Assembly: GCA_012839605.1 (NCBI GenBank)
Contig: DUNA01000086.1
Span: forward strand, 1 to 42,801
DNA: 42,801 nt
Reading direction: 5' to 3'
DNA from: Bacteroidales bacterium
GTDB lineage: Bacteria > Bacteroidota > Bacteroidia > Bacteroidales > UBA932
A model generated the notes under the pieces. The model searched no databases. It saw nothing but the letters and a program-made list of their open reading frames with translations, and was not told the DNA's origin. How positions within the stretch are numbered: the first letter of the stretch is position 1; each line of letters opens with the position of its first letter. Positions 1 through 6,340 of the stretch are shown one piece after another. The position numbers and the translations under genes were made by a program.

Positions 1-159
1 TGTACCACCTTTAAATACAAACGGGCAACCCGATAGTACCAAAGATTCAAGTAGCGAAAATGCCCTTATTGATTTTTCAATAAGTACTAGATCTGAAAAT
101 GTGTTTTTAGCAGCTACCTGTCTTATCCAGTCTATTGTCCGACTATCCGGGTGAATCAC
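1..159 (-). CDS. AbiEii-type nucleotidyltransferase toxin, N-terminal fragment (module 1)
   Basis: Only the first 53 codons lie in the window; the gene runs off the left edge. I chose the GTG at 159-157 as start. It overlaps the TGA stop of the antitoxin gene by four bases, and the peptide then aligns from residue 1 with the complete toxin at 7053-8126. Both have MI near the start, a W about ten residues in, an acidic-hydrophobic helix, and end at FVFKGGT, the first motif of the DUF1814/AbiEii nucleotidyltransferase fold. In this family the toxin is a nucleotidyltransferase-like protein neutralised by the co-transcribed AbiEi. The catalytic Asp motif lies outside the window, so activity cannot be judged. 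Confidence 0.8.
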   Translation of the reverse strand, partial: MIHPDSRTIDWIRQVAAKNTFSDLVLIEKSIRAFSLLESLVLSGCPFVFKGGT

Positions 160-878
160 AATTTATTGCTGTTTATTAGTTTCTTGACTTCTTCTTGTCG
201 TCCCCGACGGGCAGCATAGCGTAAGAGTTTGTTTTTATTTACGTTGTGCTTTTCAAAAATCGTTGTGTAAACATAGTTGATTTCTGAACCTTGCAAAAAT
301 GAAAATTCCAGATCACCTACAATATCAACCAGCACCTTTTCTATGGTAGGTGTATTTATACCCTTAACCAATTGCAAGGGGGACTCTGATATTAAAGGAC
401 GAATGATAATTGCCTTATTGGTACTTATGTATCGCTCAAAGTCGGTAAGCGAAGGATGTAGAAAAACCCTTTTTGTGCTATCCGAATTTAAAAAATAAAA
501 AACAGATTCGGTCACCTCGCGTTCCACATCAACAAACAAAAGATTCAGGTTTGGAATGTGGTGCATGTATGGCATTAGAGTTGAAGTTGACCATAAGCAA
601 TAATCAACAAATGGGAATTGGCTTTTTATTTGTTGATTTATTTTTTTCATCTCTTCAGAACATACAACTGAGAAATTCTTTTTTACATCATCCGACAATT
701 TATAAATACCTCTTTTAATACGAATTAATTGTTTTGATTTTAAAAGGCGGTTCAGCTGTTCAGAAAAAATTCCGGGTAACCCAATATGATTTTCGCTCTT
801 CAAATTGGCTATTAATTCTTCACGTGTGAACACCTTATGTGTATATGCGAAATTTAATATGTCGTTTTTTGTAATCAT
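156..878 (-). CDS. AbiEi-type antitoxin / autorepressor (module 1)
   Basis: A 240-residue protein with a predicted N-terminal winged helix-turn-helix (about residues 1-65, ending in the wing-like RIKRGIYKLSD) and a C-terminal domain shared with the protein at 6341-7060. Shared landmarks are QFPFVDYC-x-W (87-96), LFVDVER (114-120), IRPLISESP (159-167), IEKVLVDI (179-186) and LRYA-x-R (219-224). In AbiE systems AbiEi neutralises the AbiEii toxin and represses its own promoter. The overlapping toxin start supports this role. A -7 box and a long inverted repeat lie just upstream. The name AbiEi rests on fold and context; the exact Pfam family (possibly DUF6577) was not checked. Confidence 0.85.
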   Translation of the reverse strand: MITKNDILNFAYTHKVFTREELIANLKSENHIGLPGIFSEQLNRLLKSKQLIRIKRGIYKLSDDVKKNFSVVCSEEMKKINQQIKSQFPFVDYCLWSTSTLMPYMHHIPNLNLLFVDVEREVTESVFYFLNSDSTKRVFLHPSLTDFERYISTNKAIIIRPLISESPLQLVKGINTPTIEKVLVDIVGDLEFSFLQGSEINYVYTTIFEKHNVNKNKLLRYAARRGRQEEVKKLINSNKL

Positions 879-895
879 CTAATGCAATCTTATGA

Positions 896-903
896 CAAAT
901 ATA
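896..903 (-). promoter_or_regulatory. -7 promoter box of AbiE module 1
   Basis: The minus strand reads TATATTTG, a perfect match to the Bacteroidota TAnnTTTG element, 17 nt before the antitoxin ATG. It would give a 5' leader of roughly 10 nt. Its first two bases are also the end of the inverted repeat at 902-948. The same octamer stands in front of AbiE module 2. Confidence 0.65.
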
Positions 904-948
904 TCACAAATTTGGCAATAAACAGTATAAATTGCCAAAAATGTGATA
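902..948. repeat. Inverted repeat, probable AbiEi operator (module 1)
   Basis: Two 18-nt arms, 902-919 and 931-948, are complementary at 16 of 18 positions and separated by 11 nt. The left arm contains CAAATTTGGCAAT (907-919). The repeat begins on the first bases of the -7 box and covers the zone where a -33 box would lie. This is an operator position rather than a terminator one: no T-run follows on either strand. AbiEi proteins studied elsewhere repress their own promoter by binding inverted repeats; binding here is inferred. Confidence 0.65.
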
Positions 949-966
949 AATACTTTATTTGTCATC

Positions 967-1674
967 CTAACCCAAAATCCGTCGAAGAGCTGGAAGGATT
1001 GTATATTGGTAGCCGGTTGGCGGAATAATAAGTTCCAATTTGTAGACTGTGATAGTTTCTCTACATATGGCAATAGAGGCAACTTGACAGCGAAGCTTTC
1101 TGTAAGCGCGGGAGCGAAGGGTATCCACATAGGAGGGTATCACTTCTTGGCCGGAACGTGCTGCGAGCATGGGGGCAATTTCTTTACTTGAGTAGCCTTC
1201 TATTGTCTTAAAAAGGACAAAACGGGTATTGTCATCGGGGTAGGCGTTTATCAGTTCTATCAACCTTGTCATTTGGTCACGTTCTTGATCATCTTCAAAA
1301 GGGAGGTCGTAGGCTGCAGTGATATCTATGGTTGGTTTTTCCCGTTTTCCCATATCGAACAGCAAATTTCTGGCTATGGTGCTAAGGTAGGTTTTGAACT
1401 GGGCGGTACCCTTGTAGCCGGTGATGGCAGCGAAATGGTTCTTTCCCATTTTCACATGCAATTCCAGCATGAAGTCATCAAAATCAAGTCCCTGTTTGGC
1501 GTATTTGGCGAATACGGCCTCTAGCATAGATACGTAACGACCAAAGAGAAGGTAGAAGAGTATTTTCCAGCTTTCATCCATCCCTTGGCCTATACGCAGG
1601 ACAAGAGCCTCGTCCGGAATGTTTCCGAACTCAGGCTCCAGTTCCAATGCCGTTTTGCGGGTTATGTGGCTCAT
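967..1674 (-). CDS. Sigma-70 family (ECF-like) RNA polymerase sigma factor
   Basis: A 235-residue protein. The N-terminal half looks like sigma region 2: aromatic and hydrophobic helices around LDFDDFMLELHVKM, then FKTYLSTIARNLLFDMGKRE. After an acidic linker comes a region 4 helix-turn-helix (RFVLFKTIEGYSSKEIAPML, then YVDTLRSRAYRKLR). It would direct core RNA polymerase to a small regulon. I prefer the ATG at 1674, giving MSHITRK, over an upstream ATG at 1704, because the latter overlaps the previous gene and adds a non-conserved MIILRNFRFT. It appears to be the last gene of an operon starting with the Bor-like lipoprotein. No anti-sigma gene with a typical transmembrane layout is adjacent. 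The target promoters are unknown. Confidence 0.8.
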   Translation of the reverse strand: MSHITRKTALELEPEFGNIPDEALVLRIGQGMDESWKILFYLLFGRYVSMLEAVFAKYAKQGLDFDDFMLELHVKMGKNHFAAITGYKGTAQFKTYLSTIARNLLFDMGKREKPTIDITAAYDLPFEDDQERDQMTRLIELINAYPDDNTRFVLFKTIEGYSSKEIAPMLAARSGQEVIPSYVDTLRSRAYRKLRCQVASIAICRETITVYKLELIIPPTGYQYTILPALRRILG

Positions 1675-1687
1675 GGTGAATCTAAAG

Positions 1688-1987
1688 TTACGCAAAATAA
1701 TCAAGTTCGCTCAGCTCTTTTGGATCAACACAGCGTTCCATCAACGTGTATACGGCATCTCGTTTTGAACGCTCAAATGCCATCATACTTTCTACGCCTT
1801 CCGGAGTGGCGTTGTAAGAAAGGCCGTGATCTATGTGCATTTTGTGTGCTTCTGATACTGACACTGATACTGACACATTTGTGCCGCCGTATCCTACAGA
1901 AATACCGGAGCTGATGTCCGATCTGGAGAAGTTCTGGAAGGTGTAATAGAAATAGCGCGTCGTATCACAGATAGACGCGCCATACAA
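1688..1987 (-). CDS. Hypothetical 99-residue protein with an SV repeat
   Basis: I do not recognise this protein. It is placed 13 nt before the sigma factor ATG and 23 nt after the small membrane protein, in the same direction, which argues for translation. The N-terminal half is rich in aromatic residues, Ser and Gly (YFYYTFQNF, GYGGTN). The middle holds VSVSVSVS, encoded by a duplicated 12-bp unit at 1852-1876. The C-terminal half is a charged helix (MMAFERSKRDAVYTLMERC) ending in LSELDYFA. No signal peptide or membrane segment is seen. It could be a partner of the sigma factor, but nothing shows this directly. Confidence 0.5.
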   Translation of the reverse strand: MYGASICDTTRYFYYTFQNFSRSDISSGISVGYGGTNVSVSVSVSEAHKMHIDHGLSYNATPEGVESMMAFERSKRDAVYTLMERCVDPKELSELDYFA

Positions 1988-2010
1988 TAAAAATAAGCAA
2001 TTGCACGTAG

Positions 2011-2268
2011 TTACGGTTTGGCTTTCTTGTTTCTAAGTTTTTTGAAAGTCGAGATTCCAAAATAGGCCATGGCCAAACCTATAACAAACAATAATATTGA
2101 ACCCCAAACGTGTCCTTTGCCGAATTGGCTCAAACCGTATTCGTTCAAGGTCTTGAAATTTAAAATGTAGTTGAAGCCTTGAAAGAAGCCGACAAGGGTT
2201 GCAATTATTCCGGCAATTCCTAATATCAGTGTTATTACCAGTACAATTACCAGTAAAACTTTTTTCAT
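2011..2268 (-). CDS. Small membrane protein, two predicted transmembrane helices
   Basis: An 85-residue protein. A long hydrophobic N-terminal helix (about residues 4-28, VLLVIVLVITLILGIAGIIA) is followed by a polar stretch with FQGFNYILNFKTLNEYGLSQFGKGHVW, a second helix (about 55-72) and a strongly basic tail (KKLRNKKAKP) that should face the cytoplasm. It sits 10 nt downstream of the Bor-like lipoprotein gene and is probably co-transcribed with it. No enzymatic motif is visible and the function is unknown. Confidence 0.65.
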   Translation of the reverse strand: MKKVLLVIVLVITLILGIAGIIATLVGFFQGFNYILNFKTLNEYGLSQFGKGHVWGSILLFVIGLAMAYFGISTFKKLRNKKAKP

Positions 2269-2278
2269 TCAGGAGTGG

Positions 2279-2572
2279 TTACTTTCTGACCTTAACTGTG
2301 GTGGGAGTGTAAATGCCACCGGTCAAAGCAGCCAGCAAACCGTCAAGGATGGTGTGTTCTACAGTAACGGTATAGTCTTTTGCACCTCCGGCCATTGCTT
2401 TGGGATCAGCCAATTTGATAGGAGCTAAACCACCTATCAGATAATGGTTTCTTTCAACTACTTCAACACCTGTTCTAGCACCCTGTCCTACTGTGAATGT
2501 AAGGGAGTAGCAGGAGGTCATCAGAAGGGCAACTGTGATCAGCAGAGCTCCTTTTAAAACAATTTTTTTCAT
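2279..2572 (-). CDS. Bor-family small lipoprotein
   Basis: A 97-residue lipoprotein with a signal peptide ending in a lipobox (LLMTSC, Cys21). The mature part resembles the Bor/Iss lipoproteins first known from phage lambda: a hydrophobic strand (YSLTFTVGQG), a central HYLIGGLA, and the family-like ending DGLLAALTGGIYTPTTVKV, which compares with NGLL-x5-GIYTP in lambda Bor. In enterobacteria Bor is an outer-membrane lipoprotein linked to serum resistance; whether this holds in Bacteroidota is unknown. It is the first gene of a minus-strand operon with its own -7 box at 2599-2606, back to back with the fucosidase promoter. Confidence 0.75.
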   Translation of the reverse strand: MKKIVLKGALLITVALLMTSCYSLTFTVGQGARTGVEVVERNHYLIGGLAPIKLADPKAMAGGAKDYTVTVEHTILDGLLAALTGGIYTPTTVKVRK

Positions 2573-2598
2573 TTTGGGTTAAATTTAAATGTGTCTCA

Positions 2599-2606
2599 CA
2601 AAAATA
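2599..2606 (-). promoter_or_regulatory. -7 box for the Bor-like lipoprotein operon
   Basis: The minus strand reads TATTTTTG, a TAnnTTTG match, 26 nt before the lipoprotein ATG. No good TTTG is seen 19-21 nt further upstream, so support is limited to the octamer and its position. Confidence 0.45.
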
Positions 2607-2634
2607 ATAAATTTTATGAAATAAACACATTACG

Positions 2635-2642
2635 TATCTTTG
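2635..2642 (+). promoter_or_regulatory. -7 box for the alpha-L-fucosidase gene
   Basis: TATCTTTG lies only five bases before the chosen ATG at 2648. Transcription from it would start at or next to the A of the start codon, predicting a leaderless or nearly leaderless mRNA. The -33 region is only TTTT, 19 nt upstream. Confidence 0.5.
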
Positions 2643-2647
2643 GATGT

Positions 2648-4801
2648 ATGAAGTTTCGTCTTTTGTTTCTTGCATTCTTGATGGGTTGTACCGTGTCCAC
2701 ACAACAAAAACCCACACCCGACTGGCTGGATAATAAGTACTCTTTATTCATCCATTTTGGCTTGTATTCGCACTTTGGGGGAGAGTACAAGGGGCAGCCC
2801 GTCACTAGCGGCTACAGTGAACAAATTCAGGCGTTTGCTCCCATTCCGGCCGATGTGTATCAGGCGGCAGCTAAGGAGTTCAATCCCGAGCATTGGGACC
2901 CTCACCATGTAGTAGATCTGGCCAAGAAGGCCGGTATGCGTTCTGTCGTGTTCACGGCCAAACACCACGACGGGTTTTGTATGTACCGTTCGGCACATAC
3001 GTCTTTTAATATTGTGGAGGCTACACCGTACGGTCGCGATGTTATGGCCGGGTTGGCTGCTGCGTGCCAAGAGAGCGGTATGGATTTTGGCATTTATTTC
3101 TCGCTTATCGATTGGCATTTTCCCCAAGCCAATCCTATGTCCGGGCACAATGCAGATCCCATTACGCCGGAGCACCACCGCTTGAATATGAGCCAGGTAG
3201 AAGAGATTTTGACCGGCTACGGGCCCATTTCGGAAATCTGGTTTGATATGGGATCTCTGACGGTGGAGCAAAGCCGGGAATTGTACAATTTGGTTACGCA
3301 TTTGCAGCCTTCGTGCGTGGTAAGCGGCCGGTTGGGCAACGATTTTGGCGATTTCAGCGTGATGGCCGACAACCAGATTCCGGAGTACCACCTGGCCGTG
3401 CCTTGGCAGACCCCCGCCTCGGTTTTTAAGGAAACGTGGGGGCACCGCCGTTGGCAGGAGCGGGGAGCATTGCAACCGAAAGTGGACGAGAAAATCAAAA
3501 GCCTGGTATATGTCATAGGCCGAGGCGGAAACTTCCTGCTGAATATAGGGCCGCGTTCCGACGGCAGCCTGGTGCCATTTGAAGAAGATGTCCTGTTGGA
3601 AATGGGCCGATGGGTCCGTGCCAACAGTTTGGCCATTTACGGCACACAACCCAACCCCTTTGGTCAAATCTTCCCGTGGGGCGAGGTGACTACAAAAGAC
3701 AACAAGCTGTATCTTTTTGTCATGGACTCCTTTGCCGGGCAGACCATTCAGTTGCCTCGGATTCAAGGTGCTGTGCAATCTGTCCGGACGCTAAGCAGTG
3801 CGATACAGTCGGATTGGACATATTCCACTAATAGGGGCTTGACTTTGCACCTGCCTGAGGATTTTACTTCTTGTTGTGAGGTGTTTGAGGTTGTATACCG
3901 GGACGGGTATACTCTTTCGCCGGAGAGTCCGTTTGCTGTTACGCCGCATTTTGGTCACTCGGCCCTGAACTATTATGCGGGCTACAAAAGCTTGATTGCC
4001 TACGAATGGACGGTGGATTTTCGGCAACAACGTGCCAACAGCTCTTTGAAGGATGCCGATGCAGGGTATTTGGTATTTACCCAAGCCGAGTTGGGTAAAG
4101 AATTGCTTGTAGAGGTGGACGGCAAACCGTATGAGGTAACATTGGAGGCGAAGGGCCGTAGGGGCATGCCTGTGGATTCTGTGGTGAGGTACACAGATTC
4201 GACGCAGGTGCAATGGGGGACATTGTATAGCAAGCCGGGTAGAGGTGTTTTTGGCTTTGTGCAGGAAGAGGGAGTGGAACATGTTGATGTACAGGAGGAT
4301 AAGGGATGGGCAGAGGTGCGCGATTTTGCATACGGCACAAGGCGGACCATGGATTTGCCACCGCGTAGGGGCGTATTGTTGTTGCAAGAAATTTGGGCGG
4401 AAGAGGCGCAGACGGTAGCTGTGGAAATTGGGAGTGGGAATGGTGTGTATGTGCTACTGAATGGGGATTATGTGACAGCCCACTGCTTGCCGGAACGTTT
4501 TGATTATCAACAAGAGTTGCTGTTGTTGCCTTTAAAAAAAGGTTCTAACCAACTGCTCATCAAATATTACAATGCTTTTGAAGACGCTTTGTTTTACAGC
4601 ATAAAGCCTGTCTGGCAATGGACCCAGTACCGTCAGCGGTTGCCTTTTGATTTGTCGGGTGGCGGATTGCATACCATCATTTTGCGTCTTGCCAACCCAC
4701 CGTCCGCAGTCACACCCTTGCGAGCCGGCAATGTGCGGTTTGAGGTGTGCCAGATTGGATCAAGCGCGCCACTTTTGTGTGGTAAAATTTTTAACATGTG
4801 A
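2648..4801 (+). CDS. Secreted GH29 alpha-L-fucosidase, lipoprotein
   Basis: A 717-residue glycoside hydrolase predicted to release terminal alpha-L-fucose from glycans at the cell surface or in the periplasm. The start at 2648 gives a clear lipoprotein signal peptide with lipobox FLMGC (Cys14); the longer reading from 2591 would bury it. The GH29 barrel follows: FIHFGLYSHFGGEY (34-47), KKAGMRSVVFTAKHHDGF (93-110), then EIWFDMGS, whose Asp200 is the likely nucleophile, and GNFLLNIGPRSDG. The region after about residue 350 is an extension with beta-rich segments that I cannot assign. The gene stands alone, with no SusC/SusD neighbour. Its last codons form one arm of a 24-bp inverted repeat (4747-4770 with 4836-4859), so the C-terminus may have been altered. 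Confidence 0.88.
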   Translation: MKFRLLFLAFLMGCTVSTQQKPTPDWLDNKYSLFIHFGLYSHFGGEYKGQPVTSGYSEQIQAFAPIPADVYQAAAKEFNPEHWDPHHVVDLAKKAGMRSVVFTAKHHDGFCMYRSAHTSFNIVEATPYGRDVMAGLAAACQESGMDFGIYFSLIDWHFPQANPMSGHNADPITPEHHRLNMSQVEEILTGYGPISEIWFDMGSLTVEQSRELYNLVTHLQPSCVVSGRLGNDFGDFSVMADNQIPEYHLAVPWQTPASVFKETWGHRRWQERGALQPKVDEKIKSLVYVIGRGGNFLLNIGPRSDGSLVPFEEDVLLEMGRWVRANSLAIYGTQPNPFGQIFPWGEVTTKDNKLYLFVMDSFAGQTIQLPRIQGAVQSVRTLSSAIQSDWTYSTNRGLTLHLPEDFTSCCEVFEVVYRDGYTLSPESPFAVTPHFGHSALNYYAGYKSLIAYEWTVDFRQQRANSSLKDADAGYLVFTQAELGKELLVEVDGKPYEVTLEAKGRRGMPVDSVVRYTDSTQVQWGTLYSKPGRGVFGFVQEEGVEHVDVQEDKGWAEVRDFAYGTRRTMDLPPRRGVLLLQEIWAEEAQTVAVEIGSGNGVYVLLNGDYVTAHCLPERFDYQQELLLLPLKKGSNQLLIKYYNAFEDALFYSIKPVWQWTQYRQRLPFDLSGGGLHTIILRLANPPSAVTPLRAGNVRFEVCQIGSSAPLLCGKIFNM

Positions 4802-4859
4802 TATTCAGCGTTTTACGTTTTTGAAAAAACGGTTTGGCGCGCCAGATCCAATCTGGCAC
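4747..4859. repeat. 24-bp inverted repeat across the fucosidase stop codon
   Basis: The arm at 4747-4770, inside the last codons of the fucosidase gene, is the reverse complement of 4836-4859 at 22 of 24 positions. The core is GCCAGATTGGATC followed by GCGCGCC. The stop codon (4799-4801) lies between the arms. Confidence 0.7.
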
Positions 4860-4862
4860 GCC
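4836..4862. terminator. Strong hairpin, possible terminator of rtcB
   Basis: The arms 4836-4847 and 4851-4862 pair over 12 bp with one mismatch around a 3-nt loop. On the minus strand the hairpin is followed by AAACCG and then TTTTTT, so it could end rtcB transcription about 140 nt past the stop. On the plus strand no T-run follows. Confidence 0.4.
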
Positions 4863-4941
4863 GCAGTGCGCCACGATGAGCGGTGGTGGGTCATGTGGGG
4901 GTCATGAGGTAGGCGAGTTGCAGCAGTGAACACGGAACGAA

Positions 4942-4975
4942 GTAGCAGCGCGGGGCGTTGTAGCAGCGCGGGGCG
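4942..4975. repeat. Two-copy direct repeat in the fucosidase-rtcB gap
   Basis: GTAGCAGCGCGGGGCG occurs at 4942-4957 and again, identically, at 4960-4975, separated by TT. The rest of 4863-4999 is G-rich on the plus strand, has no open frame that looks coding, and carries GGGTCATG-like repeats. I see no gene in it. Confidence 0.6.
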
Positions 4976-4999
4976 ATGCATGGGTGGGGGGAGTGAGGT

Positions 5000-6097
5000 T
5001 TAGTTTGCTTTGAAGTTGTAGATGGGTTTGATGGTGGTGAGGAGTTGGGCGGCGGGTTGGATGGCGTCTATGATTTCATCCATGGGTTTGTAGGCGTGGG
5101 GGGCTTCGTCCAATGTTTTTTTGCTGACAGATGTGGAATAGATGTTTTTCATGGAACGTACATAGTCTGCCATCTCCAGTACGCGGCGGGCTTGGTTGCG
5201 GCTAAGTACGCGGCCGGCTCCGTGGGGTGCGGAGAAGTTCCAGTCCGGGTTGCCCTTGCCTTTGCAAAGGAGGGTGCCGTCACGCATGTTCAGGGGGATG
5301 ACCAGCAGTTCGCCGTCTTGCGCGCTCACGGCTCCTTTACGTAGGATCATGTGTTGGGTGTCTATGTAGTTGTGGATGGTTTCCACTGTTTTTTCGCAAG
5401 GGAGTTTCAATTTGTCCGTTATGATTTGGAGCATGGTATTGCGGTTGTGGCTGGCGTAGCGCTGTGTGATTTCCATGTCGTTCAGGTAATCTTCAAAAGG
5501 CTGTCCTTCCAGCCATGCCAAATCCCTGGGTACGTGGTCGTCTCCTTGTTCTTTGCGTTGCTTGATGGCCCACTTTTGGTAATAGTTGCAGACGCCTACG
5601 CCCAGGTTGCGGCTTCCCGAGTGGATCATCAGATACAGTTCTCCGTTGGTGCATTCTCCCACTTCAATAAAATGGTTTCCTCCGCCCAGGGTGCCGATGG
5701 AGTGGTAGGCTCGGCCCAGGTCTACATAAGGGGCGCACCGTAAGTTTGAGAAATCAAAGGGGCCGGGTGATTTTCGGATGGAAAATCCGCTGGGAATGTG
5801 TTTTTTGATCAGGTTGTCCAATTTGTGTAGGTCCAAAGACGGGCTTTTGATTTTGGCTACCGTGACCCCACAGCCTATGTCTACACCTACCAGATTGGGT
5901 GTCAGCTTGTCTGTGATGGTCATGGTAGTACCTATCACACAGCCTTTTCCGGCGTGGACATCGGGCATGATTCGGATTTTTTCGTTCTTGTAGGCACGGC
6001 ATTCTGCCAAATCTTTGATTTGTTCCAGAGCTTCTTTTTCTACTTCACGAGCAAAAATTTTGATTTTCTTTCCTGCACTGTTTTCAAAAATCTTCAT
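5000..6097 (-). CDS. rtcB: RNA-splicing ligase RtcB
   Basis: A 365-residue RtcB-type ligase. The family joins RNA 2',3'-cyclic phosphate or 3'-phosphate ends to 5'-OH ends, using GTP and Mn2+ through a histidine-guanylate intermediate. Visible ligands and motifs: PDVHAGKG (45-52), VGVDIGCGV with Asp73 and Cys76, GGGNHFIEV (138-146), MIHSGSRNLG with His159, and SAPHGAGR with His292, the expected guanylylated histidine. I chose the ATG at 6097 (MKIFENSAGKK) because the 27 residues read upstream are basic and unlike the family start. The length is on the short side for the family. It lies between two toxin-antitoxin modules and upstream of it is a fragment of a tRNA 3' end. No archease or RtcR gene is nearby. 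Confidence 0.9.
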   Translation of the reverse strand: MKIFENSAGKKIKIFAREVEKEALEQIKDLAECRAYKNEKIRIMPDVHAGKGCVIGTTMTITDKLTPNLVGVDIGCGVTVAKIKSPSLDLHKLDNLIKKHIPSGFSIRKSPGPFDFSNLRCAPYVDLGRAYHSIGTLGGGNHFIEVGECTNGELYLMIHSGSRNLGVGVCNYYQKWAIKQRKEQGDDHVPRDLAWLEGQPFEDYLNDMEITQRYASHNRNTMLQIITDKLKLPCEKTVETIHNYIDTQHMILRKGAVSAQDGELLVIPLNMRDGTLLCKGKGNPDWNFSAPHGAGRVLSRNQARRVLEMADYVRSMKNIYSTSVSKKTLDEAPHAYKPMDEIIDAIQPAAQLLTTIKPIYNFKAN

Positions 6098-6154
6098 ACG
6101 CACAAGATAAGGAATTTTGCCGAGGAGTCTGTTTGGCACAGCTTTTGGCTGTTT

Positions 6155-6173
6155 GGGGCGAAATGATTCGAAC
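6155..6173 (-). other. Copy of the tRNA-Pro 3' end (putative att site)
   Basis: GGGGCGAAATGATTCGAAC matches 8299-8317, the T-loop-to-acceptor end of tRNA-Pro, at 18 of 19 bases and in the same orientation. Similarity stops at both ends. It is not a whole tRNA: the 5' half of the T-stem next to it does not pair and no anticodon arm can be folded. The two copies bracket the complete AbiE module, the pattern left by integration at a tRNA 3' end. Confidence 0.65.
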
Positions 6174-6263
6174 CGCAAAGAAATAAGCTGTGCTGCCGAC
6201 GGATCGGTAGGGTTTCAGGTAGAATCCCTTGTCAATAAAAATTATGTAAAAATGATGGAATGG

Positions 6264-6310
6264 TGACAAATTAATGTCAATAAAACGCGAAATTTGACGA
6301 AAATTTGATA
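6264..6310. repeat. Imperfect inverted repeat, probable AbiEi operator (module 2)
   Basis: Arms 6264-6280 and 6294-6310 share matching blocks: CAAATT (6267-6272) with AATTTG (6302-6307), and GTCAA (6276-6280) with TTGAC (6294-6298). The right arm ends on the first bases of the -7 box. The half-site CAAATT-x3-GTCAAT resembles CAAATT-x2-GCAAT in the repeat of module 1, with the same geometry. Confidence 0.55.
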
Positions 6311-6316
6311 TATTTG
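6309..6316 (+). promoter_or_regulatory. -7 promoter box of AbiE module 2
   Basis: TATATTTG, a perfect TAnnTTTG match, 24 nt before the antitoxin ATG, predicting a leader of about 18 nt. A TTTG at 6293-6296 is too close (12 nt) to be a standard -33 box. The octamer and the ATTTG-rich sequence before it match module 1. Confidence 0.65.
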
Positions 6317-6340
6317 CAGGGTGAAAATAACAGTATTATT

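Noticed and set aside
2744-3778. 344-codon minus-strand open frame opposite the fucosidase gene
   Set aside because: His/Arg-rich shadow of a well-supported GH29 gene; no promoter or family motif.
6155-6230. A second complete tRNA gene upstream of rtcB
   Set aside because: Only the last 19 bases match tRNA-Pro; no anticodon arm or 5' acceptor strand can be folded.
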